The translations under genes were made by a program, and so were the position numbers. DNA of 64,000 nt from Streptomyces griseiscabiei (GTDB lineage: Bacteria > Actinomycetota > Actinomycetes > Streptomycetales > Streptomycetaceae). The stretch spans positions 1,736,001 to 1,800,000 of the forward strand of contig NZ_JAGJBZ010000002.1 of the NCBI RefSeq assembly GCF_020010925.1, written 5' to 3'. Position 1 is the stretch's first letter. Each line of letters begins with the position of its first letter. Of the stretch, positions 32,412 through 41,526 are shown piece by piece. The notes below the pieces were generated by a model that saw only the letters and a list, made by a program, of their open reading frames with translations, searched no databases and was not told the DNA's origin.

Positions 32412-33557
32412 ATGAGCACTTACCGCGACTTCACCCACCGCGGCTCCGCGCGGGCCACCGTCCTGCGGACCGTGGGAACGCGCGAGCGCCGCTCCCATCT
32501 GACGGCCCCCCGCGTCCCCACCGTCGGCATCGACATCGGCGGCACGAAGGTGATGGCGGGCGTCGTGGACGCCGACGGCAACATCCTGGAGAAGCTCCGC
32601 ACGGAGACCCCGGACAAGTCGAAGAGCCCCCAGGTCGTCGAGGACACCATCACCGAACTGGTCCTGGACCTCTCCGACCGGCACGATGTGCACGCCGTCG
32701 GCATCGGTGCCGCCGGCTGGGTGGACGCGGACCGCAACCGCGTACTGTTCGCTCCCCATCTGTCCTGGCGCAACGAGCCGCTGCGCGACCGCCTCGCCGG
32801 CCGTCTGGCCGTGCCCGTGCTGGTCGACAACGACGCCAACGCCGCCGCCTGGGCCGAGTGGCGCTTCGGCGCCGGCCGCGACGAGGACCACCTGGTCATG
32901 ATCACGCTCGGCACCGGCATCGGCGGCGCGATCCTGGAGGACGGCCAGGTCAAGCGCGGCAAGTTCGGCGTCGCGGGCGAGTTCGGCCATATGCAGGTGG
33001 TGCCCGGCGGCCACCGCTGCCCGTGCGGCAACCGCGGCTGCTGGGAGCAGTACAGCTCCGGGAACGCCCTGGTCAGAGAGGCCCGCGAGCTGGCCGCGGC
33101 CGACTCCCCGGTGGCATACGGGATCATCGAGCACGTCAAGGGGAACATCGGCGACATCACCGGCCCGATGATCACCGAGCTGGCCCGCGACGGCGACGCG
33201 ATGTGCATCGAACTGCTCCAGGACATCGGCCAGTGGCTCGGCGTCGGCATCGCCAACCTGGCCGCCGCCCTCGACCCGTCCTGCTTCGTCATCGGCGGCG
33301 GTGTCTCGGCCGCCGACGACCTGCTGATCGGCCCCGCCCGGGACGCCTTCCGCCGCCACCTCACCGGCCGCGGCTACCGCCCCGAGGCCCGCATCGCACG
33401 CGCCCAGCTCGGACCCGAGGCCGGCATGGTGGGAGCCGCCGACCTCGCCCGGCTCGTCGCCCGCCGCTTCCGCCGCGCCAACCGGCGCAGAGTCGAGCGG
33501 TACGAGCGCTACGCGCGGTACGTGGAGGCCCGCCGCACCACCCAGGACTCCGCGTGA
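32412..33557 (+). CDS. ROK-family sugar kinase (glucokinase-like)
   Basis: A 381-residue ROK protein without an N-terminal DNA-binding domain, so a kinase rather than a repressor. VGIDIGGTKVMAG (about 37-49) is the ATP-phosphate loop, VLVDNDANAAAWAEW holds the catalytic Asp, LGTGIGGAI is the second glycine loop, and the zinc site is HRCPCGNRGCWE. Residues 1-35 are an extension not seen in ordinary glucokinases, and the C-terminus adds a basic, Arg-rich helix (RRFRRANRRRVERYERYARY). It probably phosphorylates glucose or a related hexose. The TGA overlaps the GTG of the next gene (GTGA). Confidence 0.88.
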   Translation: MSTYRDFTHRGSARATVLRTVGTRERRSHLTAPRVPTVGIDIGGTKVMAGVVDADGNILEKLRTETPDKSKSPQVVEDTITELVLDLSDRHDVHAVGIGAAGWVDADRNRVLFAPHLSWRNEPLRDRLAGRLAVPVLVDNDANAAAWAEWRFGAGRDEDHLVMITLGTGIGGAILEDGQVKRGKFGVAGEFGHMQVVPGGHRCPCGNRGCWEQYSSGNALVREARELAAADSPVAYGIIEHVKGNIGDITGPMITELARDGDAMCIELLQDIGQWLGVGIANLAAALDPSCFVIGGGVSAADDLLIGPARDAFRRHLTGRGYRPEARIARAQLGPEAGMVGAADLARLVARRFRRANRRRVERYERYARYVEARRTTQDSA

Positions 33558-34135
33558 CCGCCTCGGTGCCGCACCAGGGCTCCTCACCCGAGGAGCCGGA
33601 GCGGCCCGCCGAGGACCGCCGGCACCGCATCCGCCGCCGGGCGATCACCCTGTCGATCATCGTGCTGCTCATCGGCGTACCCGCCGGCTACCTGGTGATC
33701 TCCGCCAACCAGAGCCGCGACAGCGGCAAGGACAAGGAGGAGAAGTACTCGGCGACCGGCCTCACCGCCCACTGGCCCTCCCGGGTCCAGCAGCGCCTCT
33801 ACCAGGTGCCGATCCCGCCGTACTCCAAGCACGTCGCGTACTACGAGACGAACAACTGGAAGACCAGCCGTCTCTATGTGCAGTTCTATACGAGCAACGA
33901 GGGCCTGGAGAGCTTCCTCAACCAGATCGGCGCCGCCACGGGCGATCTGAAGCAGGACAAGATGGCCGTCAACGCCCGTGACCGGGGGATCGTCGGCTGG
34001 GACTTCACCGGCTCCGGCCCCTGGTACGGCCTCGTCAACCACCAGAAGAACCCCGCCCCCACCCATGACATCGTGGTGAACCGGACGAACCCGGACCATC
34101 CGATGGTGTACGTGGTGTCACGGACAGTGCCCTGA
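33554..34135 (+). CDS. single-span membrane protein coupled to the ROK kinase
   Basis: A 193-residue protein: an acidic then basic cytosolic N-terminus (residues 1-33), one membrane span (AITLSIIVLLIGVPAGYLVI, about 33-52) and an extracytoplasmic domain of about 140 residues rich in Tyr, Trp and Lys (YYETNNWKTSRLYVQFYTSN and VGWDFTGSGPWYGLV). I do not recognise the fold. The GTG overlaps the kinase stop, so coexpression is nearly certain, but a functional link to sugar phosphorylation is only inferred from that. Confidence 0.7.
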   Translation: MTASVPHQGSSPEEPERPAEDRRHRIRRRAITLSIIVLLIGVPAGYLVISANQSRDSGKDKEEKYSATGLTAHWPSRVQQRLYQVPIPPYSKHVAYYETNNWKTSRLYVQFYTSNEGLESFLNQIGAATGDLKQDKMAVNARDRGIVGWDFTGSGPWYGLVNHQKNPAPTHDIVVNRTNPDHPMVYVVSRTVP

Positions 34136-34274
34136 CCAGCACGGACACCGGTCGGGGGCGGGCGCGCGCCCGGACGTCGGGACCCGTTGTCAGACCCCGC
34201 CCGTAGAGTCGGAGGCAACTGATCGAGTCGACGGGCGTCGACCGGTGTCGACGGGCGGGGAGGTGACCGGACAC

Positions 34275-37151
34275 ATGCGGGACATGGCTGTACCCGAGGT
34301 CGACACGACCCTGCCCGCGCGGACGGCCACCGCCGCGCGGACCTCCGTCCCCGTCCGGCTGGCCGCCGTCTTCCTCCCGGCCCCACTGCCCCGGCACGGC
34401 CGGTTCGCGTTCTGGGACCCGGCGGGCGGCGGCCCGCCCCCCGACCCCACCGAGGACCTCACGGTCGTACGACCGCACGGCTCCGGAGCCCGCCGGAGCA
34501 CCGTCCCCGCCGTCCGCCTCACCGTCGGCGAAGCCCTCCCCCTGCTCACCCGCGCCCGGCGCGACCCCGCCGCCCATCCCGCCACGGCCTGCTGGGGCGC
34601 CGCCGCCCTGCACGCGCTGCGGCTGATCGCCCGAGGCCGGCTGCTGCCGGGACTGACCACCGAGGGGTACGACGCCTGGCGCGCGGGACCGCTCGACCCG
34701 GACGACATCGCCCACCTCAGGGCCGTCGCCGCGGCCCTGCCGTACGAGGGCCATGCCGTGCCCCTGCCCGGCAAGGGGCCGCTCAGGCTGCCCGAGCCCG
34801 AGTCGCTGATGCGGTCCTTCCTGGACGCGGTCGCCGACACCCTGCCACGCGGCCCGGCCGCGCCGTACGTCTCCGGGAAACCCTTCGCCGCGCACACCGG
34901 ACAGCGGCTCCCGCACGCACGCGACTGGGCGGCCGAGGTCGCCGCCGGCATGGACGCGGGCGTCCGGATCTCCCTGCGCCTGGACCTGTCGGCGTACGAC
35001 CTCTTCGACGACAGCGAAGGCGCCCCGCGCGCGGGCGCCGCCGTCGTCCAGGTGCACAGCCTCGCCGACCCCACCCTCGTCGCCGACGCGGCGGCGCTGT
35101 GGGCGGGGGACGCGGACACGACGTTCGGGCCCCGCGCCCGCGTCGACGCAGCCCTCGCCGTGCGCCGCGCGGCCCGCGTCTGGCCGCCCCTGGAGCGGCT
35201 CTCCGAGCAGGACGTACCCGACGTCCTCGCCCTCTCCGAGGACGAGCTGTCCGATCTGCTGGGCGTCGCCGCGACCCGCCTCGGCGCGGCCGGAGTCGCG
35301 GTCCACTGGCCCCGGGACCTGGCCCACGACCTCGCCGCCCGCGCGGAGGTACGCCCCGCGCCCGGCTCCGCCACGGACGGCACCGGCTTCTTCGAGAGCG
35401 AGGAACTGCTGCGTTTCCGCTGGCAGTTGGCGCTCGGCGGCGACCCGCTCACCGAGGCCGAGATGGACACCCTCGCCGAGGCCCACCGCCCGATCGTCCG
35501 GCTGCGCGACCAGTGGGTCCTCGTCGACCCGGCCCTCGTCCGCAAGGCCCGCAAACGCGAACTGGGCCTGCTCGACCCGGTGGACGCCCTCTCGGTGGCC
35601 CTCACCGGCACCGCCGAGGTCGACGGCGAGACGGTGGAGGCGGTGCCGGTGGGCACGCTGGCGACCCTGCGGGACCGCCTGACCGCCGGGATCGGCACCG
35701 TGGACCCGCCCCCGGGCCTCCACGCCACCCTCCGCGACTACCAACTCCGGGGCCTGGCCTGGCTGGACCTCATGACCTCCCTCGGCCTCGGCGGCTGCCT
35801 CGCCGACGACATGGGCCTCGGCAAGACGATCACCGTCATCGCCCTGCATCTGCGCCGCGCCCGCCCCGCACCCACCCTCGTCGTCTGCCCCGCCTCCCTG
35901 CTCGGCAACTGGCAGCGCGAGATCACCCGCTTCGCCCCCGGAGTCCCCGTCCGCCGCTTCCACGGCCCCGACCGCACCCTCGACGGCCTCCACGACACCG
36001 AGGGCGGCGGCTTCGTCCTCACCACCTACGGCACCATGCGCTCGACCGCCGCCCACCTCGCCGAGCAGGACTGGGGCATGGTCGTCGCCGACGAGGCCCA
36101 GCACGTCAAGAACCCCTTCTCGGCGACGGCGAAGGCTCTGCGCACCATCCCGACGCCCGCGCGCGTGGCCCTGACCGGCACCCCCGTCGAGAACAACCTC
36201 TCGGAGCTCTGGGCCCTCCTCGACTGGACCACCCCCGGGCTCCTCGGCCCCCTGAAGTCCTTCCGCGCCCGGCACGCCCGCGCCGTGGAGAACGGCGAGA
36301 ACCCCGGCCACGACGAGGCCGTGGCCCGCCTCGCCCGCCTGGTCCGCCCCTTCCTCCTGCGCCGCAAGAAGTCCGACCCGGGCATCGTCCCCGAGCTCCC
36401 GCCCAAGACCGAGACCGACCACCCCGTCCCCCTCACCCGCGAACAGGCCGCCCTGTACGAGGCCGTGGTCCGCGAATCGCTGCTCGCCATCGAGACGGCC
36501 GAGGGCATCGCCCGCCGGGGCCTGGTCCTGAAACTCCTGGGCGCCCTGAAGCAGATCTGCGACCACCCGGCGCTCTATCTCAAGGAGGAGCCGGGCACCG
36601 CCACCGGCGACCGGTTCGCCGCCCGCTCCGGCAAACTGGCCCTGCTGGACGAGCTGGTGGACACCCTGCTCTCCGAGGACGGCTCCGCGCTGGTCTTCAC
36701 CCAGTACGTCGGCATGGCCCGGCTGATCACCGCGCACCTCGCCGCCCGCGCGGTCCCCGTCGAGCTGCTGCACGGCGGTACGCCGGTCAAGGACCGCGAA
36801 CACATGGTGGACCGCTTCCAGAGCGGGGCGACACCGGTCCTCGTCCTGTCCCTGAAGGCGGCGGGCACCGGCCTCAACCTCACCCGCGCGGGCCATGTCG
36901 TCCACTTCGACCGCTGGTGGAACCCGGCCGTCGAGGAGCAGGCCACCGACCGCGCCTACCGCATCGGCCAGACCCAGCCCGTCCAGGTCCACCGCCTCAT
37001 CACCGAAGGCACCATCGAGGACCGCATCGCCGAGATGCTGGAGTCCAAGCGCGCCCTCTCCGACGCCGTCCTCGGCTCCGGCGAGACCGCCCTCACCGAA
37101 CTGACCGACCGCGAACTGACCGACCTGGTCTCCCTGCGGAGGCCGGGGTGA
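34275..37151 (+). CDS. SNF2-family DEAD/DEAH helicase
   Basis: A 958-residue Swi2/Snf2 ATPase of the bacterial HepA-like type. The N-terminal 450 residues are a family-specific accessory region (SLMRSFLDAVADTLPRG; SEQDVPDVLALSEDELSDLLG). The motor follows: QLRGLAWLDLM, Walker A DDMGLGKT (about 511-518), Walker B DEAQ (about 606-609), ALTGTPVENNLSELWALLDW, and in the second lobe FTQYVGMARLITAHL, KAAGTGLNLTRAGHVVHFDRWWNPAVEEQA split across motifs V-VI and DRAYRIGQTQPVQVHRL. These enzymes translocate on DNA to remodel bound proteins. Start ATG 34275 follows GGGGAGG by 11 bases; GTG codons at 34245 and 34263 are alternatives. Its stop overlaps the SWIM gene start. Confidence 0.92.
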   Translation: MRDMAVPEVDTTLPARTATAARTSVPVRLAAVFLPAPLPRHGRFAFWDPAGGGPPPDPTEDLTVVRPHGSGARRSTVPAVRLTVGEALPLLTRARRDPAAHPATACWGAAALHALRLIARGRLLPGLTTEGYDAWRAGPLDPDDIAHLRAVAAALPYEGHAVPLPGKGPLRLPEPESLMRSFLDAVADTLPRGPAAPYVSGKPFAAHTGQRLPHARDWAAEVAAGMDAGVRISLRLDLSAYDLFDDSEGAPRAGAAVVQVHSLADPTLVADAAALWAGDADTTFGPRARVDAALAVRRAARVWPPLERLSEQDVPDVLALSEDELSDLLGVAATRLGAAGVAVHWPRDLAHDLAARAEVRPAPGSATDGTGFFESEELLRFRWQLALGGDPLTEAEMDTLAEAHRPIVRLRDQWVLVDPALVRKARKRELGLLDPVDALSVALTGTAEVDGETVEAVPVGTLATLRDRLTAGIGTVDPPPGLHATLRDYQLRGLAWLDLMTSLGLGGCLADDMGLGKTITVIALHLRRARPAPTLVVCPASLLGNWQREITRFAPGVPVRRFHGPDRTLDGLHDTEGGGFVLTTYGTMRSTAAHLAEQDWGMVVADEAQHVKNPFSATAKALRTIPTPARVALTGTPVENNLSELWALLDWTTPGLLGPLKSFRARHARAVENGENPGHDEAVARLARLVRPFLLRRKKSDPGIVPELPPKTETDHPVPLTREQAALYEAVVRESLLAIETAEGIARRGLVLKLLGALKQICDHPALYLKEEPGTATGDRFAARSGKLALLDELVDTLLSEDGSALVFTQYVGMARLITAHLAARAVPVELLHGGTPVKDREHMVDRFQSGATPVLVLSLKAAGTGLNLTRAGHVVHFDRWWNPAVEEQATDRAYRIGQTQPVQVHRLITEGTIEDRIAEMLESKRALSDAVLGSGETALTELTDRELTDLVSLRRPG

Positions 37152-39250
37152 CCGCGGGCGCGGAGGGTGCGCGAGAGCGCGCGGAGAAGGCCGAGCGGAC
37201 CGGCGACGAGACGGCGGCCGTCGAGCCGCAGCCCGGGACGAGGAGCACGGACGGGCCCGGGAACGCGGACGGGCCGGACCCCGCTGCCGGGACACGGCCC
37301 GCCGACATCGCCCGCCGGGCACTGCGAGCCGCCCGGGACCGGGACCGGTACGGCGCCGAGGCCGTCGACCACCAGGGGCCGGACCCCGCGCCGGAAGCCG
37401 AGGAGCCGAGGCCGGACGGGGCATCCGGCGACAGACCTGCCCCTTCGACCGCTTCCCGGACCGCCCCTCGGGCCCCCGCTCGGCCCGGCGACAGGGCGCG
37501 GGAGGCATTGCGCAGAGCCACGGACCGGTCCCCCGCCGAGCCCGCCGTGCCCGGGGAGTCCGGGCACGATGCCGGGTCCGACCCCGCCGTCCGGGCCGAC
37601 GAGGGAGGCAGGCCCGCCGCGCGCCCCGGCGACATCGCCCGCGAGGCCTTGCGAGCCGCGCGCGACGCGGCCGTGCGGGCCCGGGGCGAGGCGGAGGACA
37701 CGCACACCGACGCGGAGACCACGCGTGCCGAGACCGCCGACCGGGAAGGCCGCACTTCCCGACGGACGACGACGGGACGGGACCGGAGCACCGGACGGCA
37801 CTCCGCCGCAGGAGCCCGTGCCCGCGAGCTACGCGAACTGCTCGCCGACGCCTTCAAGTTGCCCCCCGACGAGCCGGAGCGGGAACCGCAACCCGACCGC
37901 GCCCCGGACCACGACCTCGCCCCCACCCCCGACCCCGCCCCCGACGAGACCGGCACCACCCCCCGCGTCCCCCGCACGATGGCCGCCCCGTCCCGGGACG
38001 GCGAACTGCGGCGTACGTTCCGCCCGTTCCCGCCGCGCCCCTCCACCGGGGAGCCCTTCGCGGGGAGTTGGTGGGGCAACGCCTGGGTGACGGCGCTGGA
38101 GGAGGGCGCGCTGGACTCGGCACGGCTGGCACGTGGGCGGGTCTACGCCGACAAGGGGCACGTGGACGCGATCACCGTCACCCCTGGCCTGGTGCTAGCG
38201 TACGTACACGGAAGCAGACCACGGCCGTACCGGGTGCAACTGAGCCTGCGCACCCTGGACGACGACGCATGGGACCGCTTCCTGGACGCGGCGGCGGACC
38301 ACCCGGGCCATATCGCCGCCCTGCTGGACAAGGAACTGCCGCACGCCCTCTCCGACCCCGCGGGCGAGCCGGGCGTGCGCCTGCTGCCCGGCCCCGGAGA
38401 GCTGGAACCCCGGTGCAGCTGCCCCGACTTCGGACACCCCTGCAAGCACGCGGCGGCGCTCTGCTACCAGACGGCGCGCTTGCTGGACGAGGACCCGTTC
38501 GTGCTGTTGCTGCTGCGGGGCCGGGGCGAGCGGGAGCTGATCGACGCGCTGTCGCGGCGGAACGCGGCCCGCGCGGCGCGGGCCGCACAGACCCGGGAAC
38601 CCGCCCCACTCCCCGGAGTCCTGGCCCGCGACGCCCTCGCCCCACGCACCCTCCCGCCGCTGCCCGCCCCGTCGCCCCCGCCGCCGCACCCGCAGCAGCC
38701 CCCGGTGTACCCGGGCGCGCCCGGCGGCCCGGACCCGTTCGCGTTGGACCAGCTGGCCACGGACGCCGCCGCCCGAGCCCACGCGCTGCTCACCACGGGG
38801 CGCGACGCGGTGGCCGAACTGACGCTGTGGCAGGACGCGGTACGCCTCGCCGCGGCCCGCCCCGGCTCCGGTCTCACCGCCACCACCCGCGCCCTCTACT
38901 CCTCCCTGGCCGCCGCCACCGGACGCACCCCCGCCGACCTGGCCCGCGCGGTCGCCGCCTGGCGCCAGGGCGGACTCGAAGGCCTGGCCGTCCTGGAGGA
39001 GCCCTGGGACCCGCCGGCCGGCCGCTTCGACCGCGCCCGCCCCCTGCTCCTCGCCGCCGACCTCCCTGCCTTCCGCCCCCGCCGCAACCACCTCACCCAC
39101 CCCCACGGCCACCTCCAACTCCGCCTCGGCCGCGACGGCCTCTGGTACGCCTACGAGTCCGAACCGGGCCACGACGACTGGTGGCCCAGAGGCACCCCGG
39201 ACCTCGACCCGGTCGGCGCCCTGACGGGCCTGGGCACCGCTGACGACTGA
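37148..39250 (+). CDS. SWIM zinc-finger protein with repeated N-terminal motif
   Basis: A 700-residue protein whose GTG overlaps the helicase stop (GTGA). The SWIM zinc finger is CSCPDFGHPCKH (about 423-434) within the usual context FAGSWWGNAWVTALEEGALD, ARGRVYADKGHVDAITVTPG and LDEDPFVLLLLRGRGE. SWIM domains bind DNA or proteins, and actinomycete SWIM proteins commonly pair with SNF2 helicases. The first 300 residues are charged and disordered. They contain three near-copies of RPxDxAREALRAARD beginning at residues 50, 112 and 159, plus a related AGARARELRELLADAFK helix. The C-terminal part (residues about 530-700) is helical and of unknown role. The pair probably forms a DNA-remodelling or repair complex. 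Confidence 0.87.
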   Translation: MTAGAEGARERAEKAERTGDETAAVEPQPGTRSTDGPGNADGPDPAAGTRPADIARRALRAARDRDRYGAEAVDHQGPDPAPEAEEPRPDGASGDRPAPSTASRTAPRAPARPGDRAREALRRATDRSPAEPAVPGESGHDAGSDPAVRADEGGRPAARPGDIAREALRAARDAAVRARGEAEDTHTDAETTRAETADREGRTSRRTTTGRDRSTGRHSAAGARARELRELLADAFKLPPDEPEREPQPDRAPDHDLAPTPDPAPDETGTTPRVPRTMAAPSRDGELRRTFRPFPPRPSTGEPFAGSWWGNAWVTALEEGALDSARLARGRVYADKGHVDAITVTPGLVLAYVHGSRPRPYRVQLSLRTLDDDAWDRFLDAAADHPGHIAALLDKELPHALSDPAGEPGVRLLPGPGELEPRCSCPDFGHPCKHAAALCYQTARLLDEDPFVLLLLRGRGERELIDALSRRNAARAARAAQTREPAPLPGVLARDALAPRTLPPLPAPSPPPPHPQQPPVYPGAPGGPDPFALDQLATDAAARAHALLTTGRDAVAELTLWQDAVRLAAARPGSGLTATTRALYSSLAAATGRTPADLARAVAAWRQGGLEGLAVLEEPWDPPAGRFDRARPLLLAADLPAFRPRRNHLTHPHGHLQLRLGRDGLWYAYESEPGHDDWWPRGTPDLDPVGALTGLGTADD

Positions 39251-39465
39251 CGGCTCCGCGCGACGACACGCATCCCACAACCCGCGACACGCAGGGAAAT
39301 TTGTTCGATGCCCGGGGCGCCCGGTTCCTGACGGTGTGACGACCACCCCGTGACCTGCGATCCGGTGAAGACGATGTGAGAGTTGCCCGCTGATGTTCGG
39401 GAGCCGCCCGGGCCGATTCGGGGGCCTGGGACCGAGCACGGAGGAAGGGACGTTAGCGTGGAGCG

Positions 39466-40764
39466 GTGAGTGAGACGCAGACCCCCGCCCTCCAGTACCG
39501 GTTCGACGGGCCGGACGACGCCCCGGTCCTGATCCTCGGGCCCTCGCTCGGCACGACCTGGCACATGTGGGACCGCCAGATCCCCGAACTGACCAAGCAG
39601 TGGCGGATCTTCCGCTTCGATCTGCCGGGGCACGGTGGTGCGCCCGCCTACCCCGGCGGGTCGGTCACCGAGTTGGCGGCGCGGCTGCTGGCGACGCTCG
39701 ACGCCGTCGGTGTGCAGAGGTTCGGGTACGCGGGCTGTGCGCTCGGGGGTGCCATCGGGGCCGAACTCGCGCTGCGCCATCCCGAACGCATCGCCTCGCT
39801 CGGGCTGATCGCGGCCTCGCCGCGCTTCGGCACGGCCGACGAGTTCCGTCAGCGCGGGGTGATCGTACGGACCAACGGGCTGGACCCGATCGCCCGTACG
39901 TCCCCGGACCGCTGGTTCACCAGCGGGTTCGCGGCGGCGCAGCCCGCGATCACCGAGTGGGCCGTGCAGATGGTCCGCACCACCGACCCCGGCTGCTACA
40001 TCGCCGCCTGCGAGGCGCTCGCCTCCTTCGACGTACGCGCCGAGCTGGGCCGTATCGGGGTCCCCACGCTCGTCCTCGTCGGCTCCGACGACCAGGTCAC
40101 CGGCCCCGCCGAGGCCCGTACGCTCGTCGCGGGCATCCCGGACGCGCGGCTCGCCGTCGTCCCCGGCGCCTCGCACCTCGTGCCGGTCGAGCAGCCGGCG
40201 GCCGTCACCGATCTCCTCGTCCGCCACTTCTCCACGGCCTGGCAGCCCGCCTACGACTCCACCACCGGCCAGGTCGCGATCCCGGCGGCCCCGGTCAAGC
40301 CGGCCCTCGCCGCCGTGCCGCCGCAGATCGGGCCGGTCGCCGAGATCGCCCCGGCCGCCGCACAGCCCGAGGCGCTGGGCAGACCGGACCCGTACGACGC
40401 GGGGCTGAAGGTCCGTCGCGAGGTGCTCGGCGACGCGCATGTCGACCGGGCGCTGGCCTCGGCGGACGAGTTCTCCGGTGACTTCCAGGAGTTCATCACC
40501 CGCTACGCCTGGGGCGAGATCTGGGACCGGCCCGGACTCGACCGGCGATCCCGCAGCTGTGTCACGCTCACCGCGCTGGTCGCCGGCGGACACCTGGACG
40601 AACTCGCCTTCCACACCCGGGCCGCCCTCCGCAACGGCCTCACCCCGGCCGAGATCAAGGAGGTCCTCCTGATGGCCGCCGTCTACTGCGGGGTCCCGGC
40701 CGCGAACAGCGCGTTCCGGGTGGCCCAGCAGGTCATCCGCGAGGAGACCACCCCCGAGGAGTGA
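39466..40764 (+). CDS. pcaL: PcaD-PcaC fusion: 3-oxoadipate enol-lactonase / 4-carboxymuconolactone decarboxylase
   Basis: A 432-residue fusion. Residues 1-265 are an alpha/beta hydrolase of the PcaD type (LILGPSLGTTWHMWDRQIP, FDLPGHGGAP, acid in LVGSDDQVTGPAE, His in PGASHLVPVEQP). Residues 320-432 are a CMD-type decarboxylase (YDAGLKVRREVLGDAHVDRA, WGEIWDRPGLDRRSRS, LAFHTRAALRNGLTPAEI). In the protocatechuate pathway the fusion converts 4-carboxymuconolactone to 3-oxoadipate. The nucleophile elbow reads GCALGG, with Ala where Ser (GxSxGG) is expected, so the lactonase half may be inactive. No other pca genes are near. TAGCGT lies 6 bases before the GTG, indicating a leaderless start. Confidence 0.85.
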   Translation: MSETQTPALQYRFDGPDDAPVLILGPSLGTTWHMWDRQIPELTKQWRIFRFDLPGHGGAPAYPGGSVTELAARLLATLDAVGVQRFGYAGCALGGAIGAELALRHPERIASLGLIAASPRFGTADEFRQRGVIVRTNGLDPIARTSPDRWFTSGFAAAQPAITEWAVQMVRTTDPGCYIAACEALASFDVRAELGRIGVPTLVLVGSDDQVTGPAEARTLVAGIPDARLAVVPGASHLVPVEQPAAVTDLLVRHFSTAWQPAYDSTTGQVAIPAAPVKPALAAVPPQIGPVAEIAPAAAQPEALGRPDPYDAGLKVRREVLGDAHVDRALASADEFSGDFQEFITRYAWGEIWDRPGLDRRSRSCVTLTALVAGGHLDELAFHTRAALRNGLTPAEIKEVLLMAAVYCGVPAANSAFRVAQQVIREETTPEE

Positions 40765-40798
40765 GCCGCCGGTCGGTCACCGGGGGCAGGATGGATCC

Positions 40799-41446
40799 AT
40801 GACCGTCAAGCTGAAGCTCACGAAGCAGTCGCACGCCTGCGTCCGTCTGGAGAAGGACGGGCGCACGCTCGTCATCGACCCGGGCGGGTTCAGCGAGGAG
40901 GACGCCGCGCTCGGCGCGGACGCCGTGCTGGTCACGCACGAGCACGCCGACCACTTCGACGAGGGCCGGCTGCGGGCGGCCCTGGAGGGCAACCCGGCCG
41001 CCGAGATCTGGACCCTGGCCGCGGTCGCCGAGCAGATCTCCGCCGCCTTCCCGGGCCGGGTGCACACGGTCGGCCACGGCGACACCTTCACGGCCGCCGG
41101 TTTCGACGTCCAGGTCCACGGTGAGCTGCACGCCGTCATCCACCCGGACATCCCGCGCATCACCAACGTCGGTTACCTCGTGGACGGCGGCCGGGTCTTC
41201 CACCCCGGCGACGCCCTCACCGTCCCCGACCACCCCGTCGAGACGCTGATGCTCCCGGTCATGGCGCCCTGGAGCAAGATCTCCGAGGTCATCGACTACG
41301 TCCGCGAGGTCGGGCCGCGGCGCGCGTACGACATCCACGACGCGCTCCTCACCGACCTGGCCCGCCCGATCTACGACCGCCAGATCGGCGCCCTGGGCGG
41401 CGCGGAGCACCTGCGGCTGGCCCCCGGCACCTCGGCGGACGTCTGA
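40799..41446 (+). CDS. MBL-fold metallo-hydrolase (UlaG-like)
   Basis: A 215-residue metallo-beta-lactamase-fold protein. SHACVRLEKDGRTLVIDPGGF is the typical start, VTHEHADHFD the HxHxDH metal motif, VHGELHAVIHPDIP and VFHPGDALTVPDHP supply further His/Asp ligands, and the MLPVMAPWSKISEVIDYV and YDIHDALLTD segments close the site. It belongs to the UlaG/L-ascorbate-6-phosphate lactonase-like branch, where most bacterial members are of unknown substrate. It starts 35 bases after pcaL on the same strand. CAGGAT, 8 bases before the ATG, could make it leaderless. Confidence 0.85.
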   Translation: MTVKLKLTKQSHACVRLEKDGRTLVIDPGGFSEEDAALGADAVLVTHEHADHFDEGRLRAALEGNPAAEIWTLAAVAEQISAAFPGRVHTVGHGDTFTAAGFDVQVHGELHAVIHPDIPRITNVGYLVDGGRVFHPGDALTVPDHPVETLMLPVMAPWSKISEVIDYVREVGPRRAYDIHDALLTDLARPIYDRQIGALGGAEHLRLAPGTSADV

Positions 41447-41456
41447 GCGGGGCGTA

Positions 41457-41492
41457 GGTCCCGCCCGCGACCGCCCGCGACCGGGCGGGACC
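41457..41492 (+). terminator. terminator of the MBL-fold gene
   Basis: A perfect 11-base stem, GGTCCCGCCCG (41457-41467) and CGGGCGGGACC (41482-41492), with a 14-base loop made of a repeated CGACCGCC motif. It starts 10 bases after the stop. Confidence 0.78.
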
Positions 41493-41526
41493 GGCGTTGT
41501 CGTACCCGCCGGGTAGGTTGTGGGGC

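Noticed and set aside
34159..34172. CGGGCGCGCGCCCG palindrome as a terminator
   Set aside because: It has no loop and such GC palindromes arise easily at this base composition; evidence is too thin to list.
34035..37508. A 1157-residue open frame on the minus strand opposite the SNF2 helicase
   Set aside because: It is a GC-rich shadow: the plus strand encodes a full helicase with all motifs in order, and the minus translation is low complexity without recognisable domains.
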